A stretch of DNA of 64,000 nt from Martinezella rhizogenes (lineage in GTDB: Bacteria; Pseudomonadota; Alphaproteobacteria; Rhizobiales; Rhizobiaceae): positions 558,001 to 622,000 of the forward strand of contig JAAMEZ010000006.1 in the NCBI GenBank assembly GCA_013322215.1, in the 5' to 3' direction. The translations under genes and the position numbers were made by a program. This document shows positions 35,754 through 45,519 of this stretch, in pieces; the stretch's first letter is position 1; the number at the start of each line of letters is the position of its first letter. Under the pieces are notes generated by a model. It did not search any database, had not been told where the DNA came from, and saw only the letters and a list, made by a program, of their open reading frames with translations.

Positions 35754-35939
35754 ATGCGACTGTTCGAATGTGGTACGCTCGTACCCGGTTGCGCCTGGCA
35801 TACTCGCGCCAAGGATGACGCCGAGGTTGTTCGCCGCGCCGTCGAGCACATGCGCGAAGCGCATGGCGAAACCATCATCCGCGAAAACATGGTCGACAAT
35901 ATCAAGGCACGAATTCGCGACGAGGCCAACGCAGCCTGA
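35754..35939 (+). CDS. DUF1059 domain small protein
   Basis: 61 residues: MRLFECGTLVPGCAWHTRAKDDAEVVRRAVEH and a final helix. DUF1059 proteins are short with conserved Cys (CGTLVPGC) and His residues; the function is unknown, though the Cys/His pattern suggests metal or redox sensing. A GAGGAAG site precedes the ATG at 35754; the earlier ATG at 35733 would put this site inside the gene. Confidence 0.8.
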   Translation: MRLFECGTLVPGCAWHTRAKDDAEVVRRAVEHMREAHGETIIRENMVDNIKARIRDEANAA

Positions 35940-35970
35940 TTGGCGGCCCGGCCAGTCAGTCCCGCCAATC
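35938..35970. terminator. Hairpin between DUF1059 and CCA transferase
   Basis: GATTGGCGG...CCGCCAATC, 9-bp inverted repeat between convergent genes, overlapping the DUF1059 stop codon. It lacks a T tract. Confidence 0.4.
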
Positions 35971-35978
35971 AGACCTCA

Positions 35979-37238
35979 TTATGAGGCATTGGCCAAATCC
36001 TTGAGTCGGGTGAGAAGGCTCGCCCGGTTCATCGCAAAATTCGCATCGAGCCACTCCTGCTCGAGCTTGGCCAACAGCTCGCCTACGCGCGGCCCGGCGG
36101 TGACACCCGCGGCAAGCGCATCCGCGCCATTGAGCGGAAAAGCCGGCTTCTTCCATTTTGCCACCCGCTCCAGCAACTTCCCGAGCCGCGCGACGCGCGC
36201 CATCTCCTCGAAATCACTCTCCGCCTTGCTCCGGGCAACGGCCAGCGCCAGCTTCAGTCGAACAGCAACGCCGGTCGGATCATGGCGATAAAGCAGGCGG
36301 TCGAAGGCCGCTTCCGAAATATCGTCCTTGACGACGGGTGCGTTCGCCCAGGCCTGAAGGTAAGCGCCTTCGGCCTTCGAGAGGCGCAGCCGCTCGGCAA
36401 GCTTGGTAAGCCTTGTCGCATCGGGAGGCACGATGGCGGCAAGCCGCAATAGAGGCTCCGCCGCCCAGCCAAGAGCCTGTTCGGCGGCGACGAGCCCGGG
36501 AATGGCGTCGATGCCCCACTTCTCAGTTTCCGGCAGCACCTCGGTCAATATGCCGATCTGGCGCATCCAGAGCAGCGCCCTGCCCGGGTCCTCAGCCGCC
36601 AGCAGCTTCTTCATCTCGGACCAGACACGCTCGGCAGAGAGCGTTGAAATCTTCGATTTTGCGGCAGCACAAGCGCGCAAGCCGTCCGCATCCGGGCGGC
36701 CGCTGCCATAATAGGCAAAGAAGCGGAAGAAGCGCAGAATCCGCAGGTGATCTTCGGCAATCCGTGTCGCCGCATCGCCGATAAAGCGTATGTTGCGCCG
36801 CTCCAGATCGGCAAGCCCGCCGACGAGATCCACGACCTTGCCATCGGCGGACGCGTAAAGCGCGTTGATCGTCAGGTCCCGCCGCTCGGCATCGGCTTGC
36901 CAATCCTTACTGAAGGCAACCACGGCACGACGTCCGTCCGTTTCAACATCGCGCCGCAAGGTGGTGATTTCGAACGGCTTTCCATCGATGACTAAAGTGA
37001 CGGTTCCATGCGCGATGCCGGTCGGTACCGCCTTGATCCCGGCCGCCTCTGCTCTTTCCACGACCGTTTCCGGCAGGAGGGTGGTCGCTATGTCGATATC
37101 GGCGACCGGCAACCCCATCAGGCTGTTGCGGACGGCGCCACCGACCACGCGCCCCTCGCCGCCATCGGCATCGAGCAGCGCCAGCACCCGCTGCAGTGCC
37201 TCATCGCGAAACCAGGCCTGATCGGCAACGGACGTCAT
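35979..37238 (-). CDS. CCA-adding tRNA nucleotidyltransferase / poly(A) polymerase family
   Basis: Adds or repairs the 3' CCA of tRNAs. A 419-residue class II nucleotidyltransferase: GRVVGGAVRNSLMGLPVADIDIATTL (Gly-rich loop, DID metal motif) at about 31-56 and RRDLTINALYAS (about 140-151, basic motif). The C-terminal body is helical. It may be a CCA enzyme or a poly(A) polymerase, which cannot be told apart from sequence alone. Its ATG overlaps the TGA of the Nudix gene (ATGA), so it is the last gene of a three-gene operon. Confidence 0.92.
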   Translation of the reverse strand: MTSVADQAWFRDEALQRVLALLDADGGEGRVVGGAVRNSLMGLPVADIDIATTLLPETVVERAEAAGIKAVPTGIAHGTVTLVIDGKPFEITTLRRDVETDGRRAVVAFSKDWQADAERRDLTINALYASADGKVVDLVGGLADLERRNIRFIGDAATRIAEDHLRILRFFRFFAYYGSGRPDADGLRACAAAKSKISTLSAERVWSEMKKLLAAEDPGRALLWMRQIGILTEVLPETEKWGIDAIPGLVAAEQALGWAAEPLLRLAAIVPPDATRLTKLAERLRLSKAEGAYLQAWANAPVVKDDISEAAFDRLLYRHDPTGVAVRLKLALAVARSKAESDFEEMARVARLGKLLERVAKWKKPAFPLNGADALAAGVTAGPRVGELLAKLEQEWLDANFAMNRASLLTRLKDLANAS

Positions 37239-37870
37239 GTATAGAGCCTTTCATAAAGCGTGCGGACGATGCCCGCAGTAATGCCCCAGATCATGCGCTG
37301 CCCATAGGGCATACGATAAAAATGGCGTTCCGTCCCCTGCCAGAGCATGGTGTCGGTCACGTGGTGGTCGGGGTCCATCAGGAAAGAGAGCGGCACCTCG
37401 AAGGCGTCCTCCACCTCGGTCGGATTGAGAGCCAGATGAAAACCGGGTTTCACCACGGCAAGAATGGGCGTGATGCGAAAGCCGGTCGCCGCCAGATAGT
37501 GTGGCAGCCGCGCCACCGGCTCGATGAAGATGTCGGCAAGTCCAATTTCCTCGCCCGCTTCGCGCACTGCCGCCATTTCCGGCGACGCGTCCTCCGGATC
37601 GATGGCTCCGCCCGGAAAGGCGATCTGGCCGGAATGCTTACGCAGGGTCGAGGTCCTGAGCGTAAAGATCACCTTCGCATCGTCGCCGCTGTCGACGACG
37701 GGCACGAGCACGGCAGCGTCCTTGAGTTTGAGATCCGCGACCTGCGATATGGTCTCGGGATTGAGGAGGTGATCGCCGTGATCGCGCCAGGCAAGCTCCA
37801 CCGGCCCACCGCTCTGTTGGAGCGCGCGACGGCGGAACTCGTCCGCGGAATAAAGGGGGAATTCATTCAT
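37235..37870 (-). CDS. Nudix hydrolase, CoA pyrophosphatase type
   Basis: 211 residues. The Nudix box GGAIDPEDASPEMAAVREAGEEIGL (about 94-118) is intact, and the CoA-specific motif LRTSTLRKHSGQIAFPGG precedes it, as in NUDT7/NUDT8. It likely cleaves CoA or acyl-CoA to phosphopantetheine and 3',5'-ADP. Overlaps the gene on each side by 4 nt (ATGA), so the operon is tightly coupled. Confidence 0.92.
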   Translation of the reverse strand: MNEFPLYSADEFRRRALQQSGGPVELAWRDHGDHLLNPETISQVADLKLKDAAVLVPVVDSGDDAKVIFTLRTSTLRKHSGQIAFPGGAIDPEDASPEMAAVREAGEEIGLADIFIEPVARLPHYLAATGFRITPILAVVKPGFHLALNPTEVEDAFEVPLSFLMDPDHHVTDTMLWQGTERHFYRMPYGQRMIWGITAGIVRTLYERLYT

Positions 37871-38490
37871 CGAGTGAGTGCATCCAGTTCGGCAACCGGC
37901 ATGACGGGAAAGATGGAGCTGCCGGAACGCACGCAGAAGATTTCCCGTCCGGCGATTTCGACCGGTTCGCCGAGCTCGACGAGATCGTACATGACCGCAC
38001 GCGTGACCAGAGCCTCCAGGCGCCCGCGGACATGCAGATAGGGCTTCAGCTCGTCGTTCTCGCCGCGGATGACGAAGCGGATCGGATGATCCCTGCCCGC
38101 TTCGACGACATCGCCGACATTGGTGCGGAAGGTCAGCACGCGCCTGCCCTCGCGCTCCGTCACGCTCATCTCGACGGCCACGAACGGCGCGTCGATGACG
38201 CGAATGCCGACCTTTTCCACAGGCGTGACGAGATAGGTCTTTTCGTCCTCATCCTTGCGCAGAACTGTGGAAAACAGCCGAACGAGCGGCGCGCGGCCGA
38301 TCGGCGTCCCAAGATAGAACCAGGTGCCGTCGGCGCGGATCTCCATATCGATATCGCCGCAGAACGGCGGATTCCAGCGATCGACGGGCGGCAAGCCCTT
38401 CTTGGAGCCGCCGCTATCGCCGGCCGCGCGCGAAATCAGCGCCGCGAGGCTTGCGGCATCGCCCGATGTCCTGATTTCCTCGGTTGCCAT
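37867..38490 (-). CDS. DUF1285 domain protein
   Basis: 207 residues of DUF1285: PPVDRWNPPFCGDIDMEIRADGTWFYLGTPIGR is the conserved N-terminal region and KTYLVTPVEKVGIRVIDAPFVAVEM follows. Structures of this family show nested two-domain folds; the function is unknown. It is the first gene of the DUF1285-Nudix-CCA operon, which is conserved in rhizobia, and is divergent from moxR. Confidence 0.9.
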   Translation of the reverse strand: MATEEIRTSGDAASLAALISRAAGDSGGSKKGLPPVDRWNPPFCGDIDMEIRADGTWFYLGTPIGRAPLVRLFSTVLRKDEDEKTYLVTPVEKVGIRVIDAPFVAVEMSVTEREGRRVLTFRTNVGDVVEAGRDHPIRFVIRGENDELKPYLHVRGRLEALVTRAVMYDLVELGEPVEIAGREIFCVRSGSSIFPVMPVAELDALTR

Positions 38491-38570
38491 TCTTCTGTCC
38501 CGGTTGGTCGTTAGTCAGGAATATGACAGTTCTCACGAGATAGTCATTTGAAACGTGCTTGTCAGCCGTC

Positions 38571-38599
38571 TTGCTGGCGATAAGTTGTATTGATTATGA
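38571..38599 (+). promoter_or_regulatory. Candidate promoter of the moxR operon
   Basis: TTGCTG, 17-nt spacer, TTATGA, about 60 nt before the moxR start. Confidence 0.4.
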
Positions 38600-38657
38600 G
38601 GCAAATGTGTAACGTCTGCGAATCACGCGCACCGTTTTTCTGCCATTGGAGACGCAA

Positions 38658-39671
38658 ATGGGCATGATCAAATCGACCGAAACGACCCTTGACGAGCAGG
38701 CCATCATCGCCTCAGCCGAAAAGGCGCTGAGCGATATCGCCCGCATCCGCGAAGAGGTGTCGAAGGTCATTTTCGGCCAGGAAAGCGTCGTGGAGAACAC
38801 GCTGCTCGCGGTGCTCGCCGGCGGTCATGCCCTGCTGGTCGGTGTGCCGGGTCTTGCCAAGACCAAGCTCGTGACGACGCTCGGCGCCGTGCTCGGCCTT
38901 GCCTCCAACCGCGTGCAGTTCACGCCGGACCTGATGCCCTCGGATATTCTCGGCTCCGAAGTGATGGATCAGGACGATACCGGCCGCCGCTCCTTCCGTT
39001 TCGTCAAAGGCCCGGTTTTCGCACAATTGCTGATGGCCGACGAAATCAACCGCGCCTCGCCGCGCACGCAGTCGGCTTTGCTGCAGTCCATGCAGGAATA
39101 TCACGTCACCATCGCCGGCCAGCGCTACGACCTTCCCGCCCCGTTCCACGTTCTCGCAACGCAGAACCCGCTGGAGCAGGAAGGCACCTACCCGCTTCCG
39201 GAAGCCCAGCTCGACCGCTTCCTGCTGCAGGTCGACGTCGATTATCCCGAGCTTGCCGACGAGCGCCGCATCCTGCTCGAAACCACCGGCTTGAGCGAAG
39301 CGACGCCGCAGGCCGTCATCGATGCCGAGCGCCTTCTGGAAATCCAGCAACTGATCCGTCAGATGCCCGTCAGCGACGGCGTGGTCGATGCGATCCTGTC
39401 CCTGGTGCGTTCCGCCCGCCCCGGCCAGGGCAATGCCTCGACGGACAAGCACGTCGCCTGGGGCCCAGGCCCACGCGCCGGCCAGGCAATGATGCTCTGC
39501 GCCCGCGCCCGCGCCCTTTACGAGGGCCGGCTTGCGCCGTCGATCGACGATGTTCATGCGCTTGCCGAGCCAGTGCTGGAACACCGCATGGCGCTGACTT
39601 TCGCAGCCCGCGCCGAAGGCATGTCCGTCCGCGATGTCATTTCAGGGCTGGTCAAACAGTCGAAGTCGTGA
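38658..39671 (+). CDS. MoxR family AAA+ ATPase
   Basis: 337 residues. Walker A GVPGLAKT (about 62-69), Walker B LLMADEINRA, sensor region LATQNPLEQEGTYPLPEAQLDRF. MoxR ATPases act as chaperones for assembly of partner complexes, often with vWA proteins. The first of an operon: DUF58, BatA/DUF4159 and a large membrane protein follow. ATG at 38658 has GGAG 8 nt upstream; TTG at 38646 is unlikely. Confidence 0.93.
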   Translation: MGMIKSTETTLDEQAIIASAEKALSDIARIREEVSKVIFGQESVVENTLLAVLAGGHALLVGVPGLAKTKLVTTLGAVLGLASNRVQFTPDLMPSDILGSEVMDQDDTGRRSFRFVKGPVFAQLLMADEINRASPRTQSALLQSMQEYHVTIAGQRYDLPAPFHVLATQNPLEQEGTYPLPEAQLDRFLLQVDVDYPELADERRILLETTGLSEATPQAVIDAERLLEIQQLIRQMPVSDGVVDAILSLVRSARPGQGNASTDKHVAWGPGPRAGQAMMLCARARALYEGRLAPSIDDVHALAEPVLEHRMALTFAARAEGMSVRDVISGLVKQSKS

Positions 39672-39697
39672 CCCGGATGTCGAGGAGAGTATAGCGC

Positions 39698-40618
39698 GTG
39701 GCATCCATCGGACAGACCGTCAGACCGACCTCAGGCAATGATGCCCTCTCCCGAGCCCGTAGTCGCGCCGCCCTCGTGCCGGATTGCCTCGTCGAGGCCA
39801 AACGCATCGCCAACACGGTCATTGCCGGATGGCATGGGCGACGCAAACGCGGCATCGGCGAGAATTTCTGGCAGTTCCGTCCCTATACCGAAGGCGAAAG
39901 CCTGTCGCGCATCGATTGGCGCCGCTCGGCCCGCGACGATCATACCTATATCCGCGATCATGAATGGGAAGCCGCCCACACGATCTGGCTCTGGGCCGAT
40001 CTGTCGCCGTCCATGATGTACAAGTCGACCTATGGTCATGCTTCCAAGGAAGGCCGTGCGCTCGTCATCATGCTGGCGCTGGCGGAAATCCTGTCCCGTT
40101 CCGGCGAGCGCATCGGCTGCCCCGGCATCATGGAGCCGGTTTCGACCCGCAACGCCGCTGAGCGTCTGGCGGCCGCCCTGATGCACACGCCGCTCGAAGG
40201 CGGCCTGCCGCAGACGGCAATGATCCGCGGCTGGAGCGATATCGTGCTGATCGGCGATTTTCTCGACGATGCCGACAGTGTCATGGGCAGGATCGGTCCG
40301 CTGGCGCGCCGAGGCCTGCGCGGTCATGTGATCGAGGTTGCCGACCCCGCCGAAGAGCTTTTTCCCTATAGCGGACGCACCGAATTCAGCGATCCCGAAA
40401 CCGGCTCGAAGCTGATCGCCGGCCGCGCGGAAAACCTGCGTGACGACTATCAGCGCGCCTATCTCGCCCGCCGCGAAAACCTCGGCCAGTCGCTGCGCCA
40501 TCTCGGCTGGACCTTCGTCAGCCACCGCACCGACAGGCTGGCCTCCGAGGCACTGGTTGCGGTGCACATGTATCTCTCAGGCATGCCCGCCAGGGTCGCG
40601 TCCGGAGGCCAGCCATGA
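39698..40618 (+). CDS. DUF58 protein
   Basis: 306 residues. RRKRGIGENFWQFRPYTEGESLSRIDWRRSAR is the DUF58 core, followed by a degenerate von Willebrand-like domain (DLSPSMMYKSTYG, D-x-S-x-S replaced by DLSPS). GTG start at 39698 with GAGGAGAG 8 nt upstream. It ends in a 4-nt overlap with the next gene. Probably works with MoxR; function not known in detail. Confidence 0.9.
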   Translation: MASIGQTVRPTSGNDALSRARSRAALVPDCLVEAKRIANTVIAGWHGRRKRGIGENFWQFRPYTEGESLSRIDWRRSARDDHTYIRDHEWEAAHTIWLWADLSPSMMYKSTYGHASKEGRALVIMLALAEILSRSGERIGCPGIMEPVSTRNAAERLAAALMHTPLEGGLPQTAMIRGWSDIVLIGDFLDDADSVMGRIGPLARRGLRGHVIEVADPAEELFPYSGRTEFSDPETGSKLIAGRAENLRDDYQRAYLARRENLGQSLRHLGWTFVSHRTDRLASEALVAVHMYLSGMPARVASGGQP

Positions 40619-43440
40619 GCGGCCTCTCCTTCGCATTCGCCTCGCCGGCCATCCTCGGAGCCCTCATCCTGCTCCCCGTCATCTGGTGGCTGCTGCGATT
40701 GACCCCGCCGCAGCCGCGAGCGGAAGTCTTCCCGCCGCTCCGCATCCTGGCGAGCATCCTCAAGCGCGAGGAAACACCGGCACGTAGCCCATGGTGGCTG
40801 ACGCTGCTGCGCATGCTGCTTGCCGCTCTTGTCATTCTCGCCATCGCCAATCCGATGTTCAATCCGCGCACCAACACGCTCTCGAGCAACGGTCCGCTGG
40901 TGCTGATGATCGACAATAGCTGGGCGAGCGTTTCGGATTGGGAACGCCGCGTGCGCACCGCCGATGCGCTGATCGACGATGCCGATGCCAAGGGCATTCC
41001 TGTCTCCATCTCCTTCACTGCCGAGCAAGGCAATGACGCGACACCGGGCGCTGCGACATCGGCCCGCGACAAGCTGCATGCGATGAATCCGCAGCCGCTG
41101 GTGCCGGACCGCCAGCGCGCGGCCGACGCCGTGAAGGCGGCGCTCAACGGCACGAAGCCGGGCACGATCGCCTTCATCTCCGACGGCGTCGAGAGCAAGG
41201 AAAAGGACGATATCGTCAGCCGACTGGCCGCCCTTCAGCCGAGCGAACTGCGATTGATCGAAAGCAACGGCCAGGACATCGTCGCGCTTACCGGCGCAGC
41301 CAATACCGCCAGCAACATGACCGTTACGGCAACGCGGCTGAACGGCACCGGCCCGATGCGCCTTGGGCTGACCGCACAGGACAATCAGGGACGGCCGATC
41401 GCCGCTGGTTCGCTTGACTTCGCGGGCGGGCAGACGGTTGCGACCGGTTCAATCGCCGCACCCTTCGAAATGCGCAATGATTTCGCCCGCATCAGCATCG
41501 ACCGCCAGGCAAGCGCCGGCAGCGTCTATCTGCTCGATGACGGTTTTCGCCGCCGCCGCGTGGCGCTCCTCTCCGGTCAGGCCGCCGACGAATTCCAGCC
41601 GATCCTGTCACCGCTCTATTATATCCAGCGTGCGCTTCAACCCTATGCCGATCTGACCCAGCCCAACAGCGCCGATCTGGCAAAATCGATCCCCCAATTG
41701 CTCGCGGGCAATCCCTCGGTCATCATCATGGCCGATGTCGGCCGCCTGCCACAGGAAACCTATGCGCCGCTGCAGAAGTGGATTGAGAATGGCGGCACGC
41801 TTGTCCGCTTCGCCGGACCGCGCCTCGCCGCGGCACCCGCTGACGATCCTCTTGTTCCCGTCACGTTACGGCAGGGCGAACGTACATTCGGCGGCGCGCT
41901 TTCCTGGGCCGAGCCGCAGCCGCTTGCCGACTTCCCATCATTCGGCCCCTTCGCCGGCATGCCGAAACCGAACAATGTCCTGATCAAGCGGCAGGTTCTG
42001 GCCGAGCCGACGCCGGATCTTGCCGAACGCACCTGGGCAAGTCTTGCCGACGGCACGCCGCTGGTGACCGAAAAACAGATGCAGGCCGGCCGCATCGTGC
42101 TCTTCCACGTCAGCGCTGAGCCGCAATGGTCCGATCTGCCGATATCAGGCGATTTCGTCGAGATGCTGCGCCGTATCGTGCAGCTATCGCGTGCCGGTGG
42201 CGTCGCCTCGGGGCAAGGGTCTGCCTCCAAGGCGAGCGAAACCATGCCGCCTTTCCGGCTTTTGACCGCCAAGGGTGTGCTCACCAGCGAGATCGGCAGC
42301 GCTCGTCCGCTGGAACCGATCAGCAACGGAGCGGCAATCGCCAGTTTCGACAACCCGCCCGGCCTCTATGGTTCCGAAGAGGGCTTTAGCGCGCTCAATA
42401 CCTTGCCGAGCGGCACGGCACTTAAGCCGCTGGATGCCTCCGCAGCTGGTACAATCGCACAAGAAGGCCTGATCGGCGGCGAAGCATGGTCGGCAAAGCC
42501 GATCCTCTTCACCCTCGCCTTCCTCCTGCTGCTGACCGACAACATTATCGTGCTGTTCATGAACGGCGCCTTCCCGCGCCTGGGCAGATCGGCCAAGACG
42601 ATTGCTGGCGGTGCGGCGATGCTGCTGCTGGCCGCCTCGCTCGCCGTGTTCCTGCATCCGACAGGCGCACTCGCCAACGATTCCAAACCGGGCGACGATG
42701 CCATCTTCTCGCGGCTGGATAAGACACATCTTGCCTATATCGTCACTGGCGAAACGGACGTCGATCATATTTCGGAGCGCGGGCTTGCCGGCCTCTCCGA
42801 TTACCTCACCTATCGCACGACGCTCGAACCCGGCCCGCCGGTGGGCGTGGACCCCGCCAGGGATGAGCTCGCCTTTTACCCGCTTATCTACTGGCCGATT
42901 TCAGCAACCGCGCCGATGCCGTCCAACGATGCCATCAACCGCATCGACGCCTATATGCGCAATGGCGGCACCGTGCTTTTCGACACGCGTGATGCCATCG
43001 ACACGATGGGCGACACCTCGTCGCCGAGCCCGAATGGCCAGCGGCTGCAGCAGATCCTTGCCAATCTCGACATCCCTCCGCTGGAGCCGGTGCCTGCAGG
43101 TCATGTGCTGACCAAATCCTTCTACCTGCTGTCGAGCTTCCCCGGCCGCTATGCCGACAGCCCGCTCTGGGTAGAGGCACGTCAGGATGCGCGCCGCGAC
43201 GCAAACGCCGTCGCCACCTCCGACGGAGTGACGCCGATCATGATCACGGGCAATGATTTTGCCGGCGCCTGGGCCGTCGATGACAACGGCTCGCCGCTGC
43301 TGCCGACCGTACCGCCGGATGAGACCCAGCGCGAATATGCCTATCGCACCGGCGTCAATATCATGATGTACATGCTGACCGGCAACTATAAGTCCGATCA
43401 GGTCCACGTTCCCGATATCCTGCAGCGCTTGGGGCAATAG
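40615..43440 (+). CDS. BatA-like / DUF4159 membrane protein
   Basis: A 941-residue protein. N-terminal SFAFASPAILGALILLPVIWWLLRLTPP is the aerotolerance-regulator (BatA N-terminal) motif, with two membrane helices (about 6-25 and 58-78). A periplasmic vWA-like region follows (MIDNSWASVSDWERR). Helices recur at about 625-690. The C-terminal ~240 residues are DUF4159 (HLAYIVTGETDVDHISERGLAGLSDYL). Its ATG overlaps the DUF58 stop; the next gene starts 2 nt after its stop. Confidence 0.9.
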   Translation: MSGLSFAFASPAILGALILLPVIWWLLRLTPPQPRAEVFPPLRILASILKREETPARSPWWLTLLRMLLAALVILAIANPMFNPRTNTLSSNGPLVLMIDNSWASVSDWERRVRTADALIDDADAKGIPVSISFTAEQGNDATPGAATSARDKLHAMNPQPLVPDRQRAADAVKAALNGTKPGTIAFISDGVESKEKDDIVSRLAALQPSELRLIESNGQDIVALTGAANTASNMTVTATRLNGTGPMRLGLTAQDNQGRPIAAGSLDFAGGQTVATGSIAAPFEMRNDFARISIDRQASAGSVYLLDDGFRRRRVALLSGQAADEFQPILSPLYYIQRALQPYADLTQPNSADLAKSIPQLLAGNPSVIIMADVGRLPQETYAPLQKWIENGGTLVRFAGPRLAAAPADDPLVPVTLRQGERTFGGALSWAEPQPLADFPSFGPFAGMPKPNNVLIKRQVLAEPTPDLAERTWASLADGTPLVTEKQMQAGRIVLFHVSAEPQWSDLPISGDFVEMLRRIVQLSRAGGVASGQGSASKASETMPPFRLLTAKGVLTSEIGSARPLEPISNGAAIASFDNPPGLYGSEEGFSALNTLPSGTALKPLDASAAGTIAQEGLIGGEAWSAKPILFTLAFLLLLTDNIIVLFMNGAFPRLGRSAKTIAGGAAMLLLAASLAVFLHPTGALANDSKPGDDAIFSRLDKTHLAYIVTGETDVDHISERGLAGLSDYLTYRTTLEPGPPVGVDPARDELAFYPLIYWPISATAPMPSNDAINRIDAYMRNGGTVLFDTRDAIDTMGDTSSPSPNGQRLQQILANLDIPPLEPVPAGHVLTKSFYLLSSFPGRYADSPLWVEARQDARRDANAVATSDGVTPIMITGNDFAGAWAVDDNGSPLLPTVPPDETQREYAYRTGVNIMMYMLTGNYKSDQVHVPDILQRLGQ

Positions 43441-43441
43441 T

Positions 43442-45514
43442 ATGAATATCGGTTTTGCCCCTTTCCTCCCCTGGCCCGTGCTTGCCGCTTTGGCGGTGCT
43501 GACGCTCGCCATCGCAGCGCTCGCCATCTACAGGCGCCTGCGCGGCGGCTGGGTTCGCGCCTTGGCAGGCATCGCCCTGCTGGCGGCACTCGCCAACCCG
43601 GTGCTGATGCAGGAGGATCGCGATCAGCTGACGACGATCGTCCCCGTCGTCGTCGACCGCAGCCTCAGTCAGCAGACGCCGGAACGCACGAAGATGACGG
43701 ACGAAGCGCTCGCGATGCTCAAGGATCGGCTGGCGCAATTCCCGCGCATAGAGCCCCGCATCGTCGAGTTCCGTGATCCGGTGGAATCGGATTCGCCGTC
43801 GACACGGCTTTTCTCCGCCCTCTCCTCGGCGATCGCCGACGTCCCTCCGGCCCGTATCGGCGGCGCCATCTTCCTGACCGACGGCCAAATTCACGATATC
43901 CCCGGCGTCAATCAGCAGCTCGGCTTCGACGCGCCGATCCACGGGCTGATAACAGGCAAGCCGGATGAATTCGATCGCCGCATCGAAATCGTGCGCGCAC
44001 CTCGCTTCGGTCTCGTCAATGAAGAGCAGCAGCTCGTGTTTCGTGTCGTTGACGACGGCAAAAGCCCGGGCGGCACCGCAGCGGTGACGGTCAAGATGAA
44101 TGGCGACGAGATCGCCACGCTGCAGGCAACGCCCGGCCAGGATACGCCCTTCAGTTTCAAGGTGCCTCGCGCCGGCAACAATGTCCTCGAATTTGCCGTG
44201 GCCGAAGTGCCGGGCGAAGTCACCGGCATCAACAATCAAACGGTCCAGCTGATCGAAGGCATCCGCCAGAACATGCGCGTTCTCCTCGTTTCGGGTGAGC
44301 CGCATGCCGGCGAGCGCGCCTGGCGCAACCTGTTGAAATCGGATGCATCGGTCGATCTCGTGCATTTCACCATCCTGCGTCCGCCGGACAAGCAGGATGG
44401 CACGCCGATCAACGAACTGTCGCTGATCGCCTTCCCGACGCGCGAGCTTTTCGTCGACAAGATCAGTTCTTTCGACCTGATCATTTTCGATCGCTATCAG
44501 GACCGTCAGAACGTCCTGCCGACGATCTATTATGATTACATGGCGCAATATGTCGAAAACGGCGGCGCCCTGCTTGTGGCAGCTGGTCCCGAACATGCCG
44601 GCGGCAGTTCGATCGCGCTGACACCGCTTGCTTCGGTGCTGCCGGCCGAGCCGACCGGCCAGATGATCGAGAAGGCCTTTTATCCGCGCCTGTCGGATCA
44701 GGGCCGCAAGCACCCGGTGACGCGCGGTCTGGATGGCTCCGACACCGAACCGCCGCATTGGGGCCGCTGGTTCCGCAGCGTCGACGTCGAGAAGCCGCAG
44801 GGCCAGACCGTCATGGTCGGCGCCGACAACAGCCCATTGCTGGTGCTGAACCGTGTCGGCCAGGGCCGTGTCGCCATGCTGCTCTCGGACGAAGGCTGGC
44901 TCTGGGCGCGCGGCTTCGAAGGCGGCGGCCCGCATGTGTCGCTCTATCGCCGCATCGCCCATTGGCTCTTGAAGGAGCCGGCGCTGGAAGAAGAAGCGCT
45001 GACGGCAAATGCGGCTGGCCGCACGCTGCAGGTGACGCGCCAGACCATCGGCGACGATCCCGGCCCCGCCACGATCAAAACGCCATCGGGCAAGAGTGAG
45101 ACCCTGCCGCTCAAGCAGACGCAGCCAGGTCTTTATCAGGCCGAGAAGCATATGAACGAGATCGGCCTCTACCAGATCGCCAACGGCAATCTGTCGACAC
45201 TGGTTCATATCGGCGCCATCGATGCTCCGGAGTTCAAGGCGATGATCTCGACCACCGAGACGCTGAAACCGCTGGCACAGAAGACCAAAGGTCTCGTCAC
45301 CCGCGTTGCCGGTGCCAATGGTAGCGTGACGGTGCCGCAGGTCCTGCCGGTGCGCGGCGCGGTGCGTGTCGCCGACGGCCAGCGCTTGACCATCCGCATG
45401 ACCGATGAAACCGTCTTGAAGGGCATCAATACCCTGCCGCTGTTTGCCGGCTTTGCCGGTCTTGCGGCCCTCCTCTTTGCCTTCTCTGCCACATGGTGGC
45501 GCGAAGGACGGTGA
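43442..45514 (+). CDS. Large membrane protein, glutamine-amidotransferase-like
   Basis: 690 residues, with N-terminal helices (about 8-27 and 38-56), a vWA-like domain (VPVVVDRSLSQQ, a degenerate MIDAS), a middle domain with RVLLVSGEPHAGERAWRNLLKSD, a class I amidotransferase-like region (NGGALLVAAGPEHAGGSS) without catalytic Cys, and a C-terminal helix. Predicted to pair with the preceding BatA/DUF4159 protein, since both have similar folds and are coupled. Cellular role unknown. Confidence 0.8.
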   Translation: MNIGFAPFLPWPVLAALAVLTLAIAALAIYRRLRGGWVRALAGIALLAALANPVLMQEDRDQLTTIVPVVVDRSLSQQTPERTKMTDEALAMLKDRLAQFPRIEPRIVEFRDPVESDSPSTRLFSALSSAIADVPPARIGGAIFLTDGQIHDIPGVNQQLGFDAPIHGLITGKPDEFDRRIEIVRAPRFGLVNEEQQLVFRVVDDGKSPGGTAAVTVKMNGDEIATLQATPGQDTPFSFKVPRAGNNVLEFAVAEVPGEVTGINNQTVQLIEGIRQNMRVLLVSGEPHAGERAWRNLLKSDASVDLVHFTILRPPDKQDGTPINELSLIAFPTRELFVDKISSFDLIIFDRYQDRQNVLPTIYYDYMAQYVENGGALLVAAGPEHAGGSSIALTPLASVLPAEPTGQMIEKAFYPRLSDQGRKHPVTRGLDGSDTEPPHWGRWFRSVDVEKPQGQTVMVGADNSPLLVLNRVGQGRVAMLLSDEGWLWARGFEGGGPHVSLYRRIAHWLLKEPALEEEALTANAAGRTLQVTRQTIGDDPGPATIKTPSGKSETLPLKQTQPGLYQAEKHMNEIGLYQIANGNLSTLVHIGAIDAPEFKAMISTTETLKPLAQKTKGLVTRVAGANGSVTVPQVLPVRGAVRVADGQRLTIRMTDETVLKGINTLPLFAGFAGLAALLFAFSATWWREGR

Positions 45515-45519
45515 ATGTG

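Noticed and set aside
43361..45208. 615-codon open frame on the minus strand
   Set aside because: Lies wholly across from the conserved membrane protein gene at 43442; high GC keeps the opposite frame open. No ribosome site and no domain.
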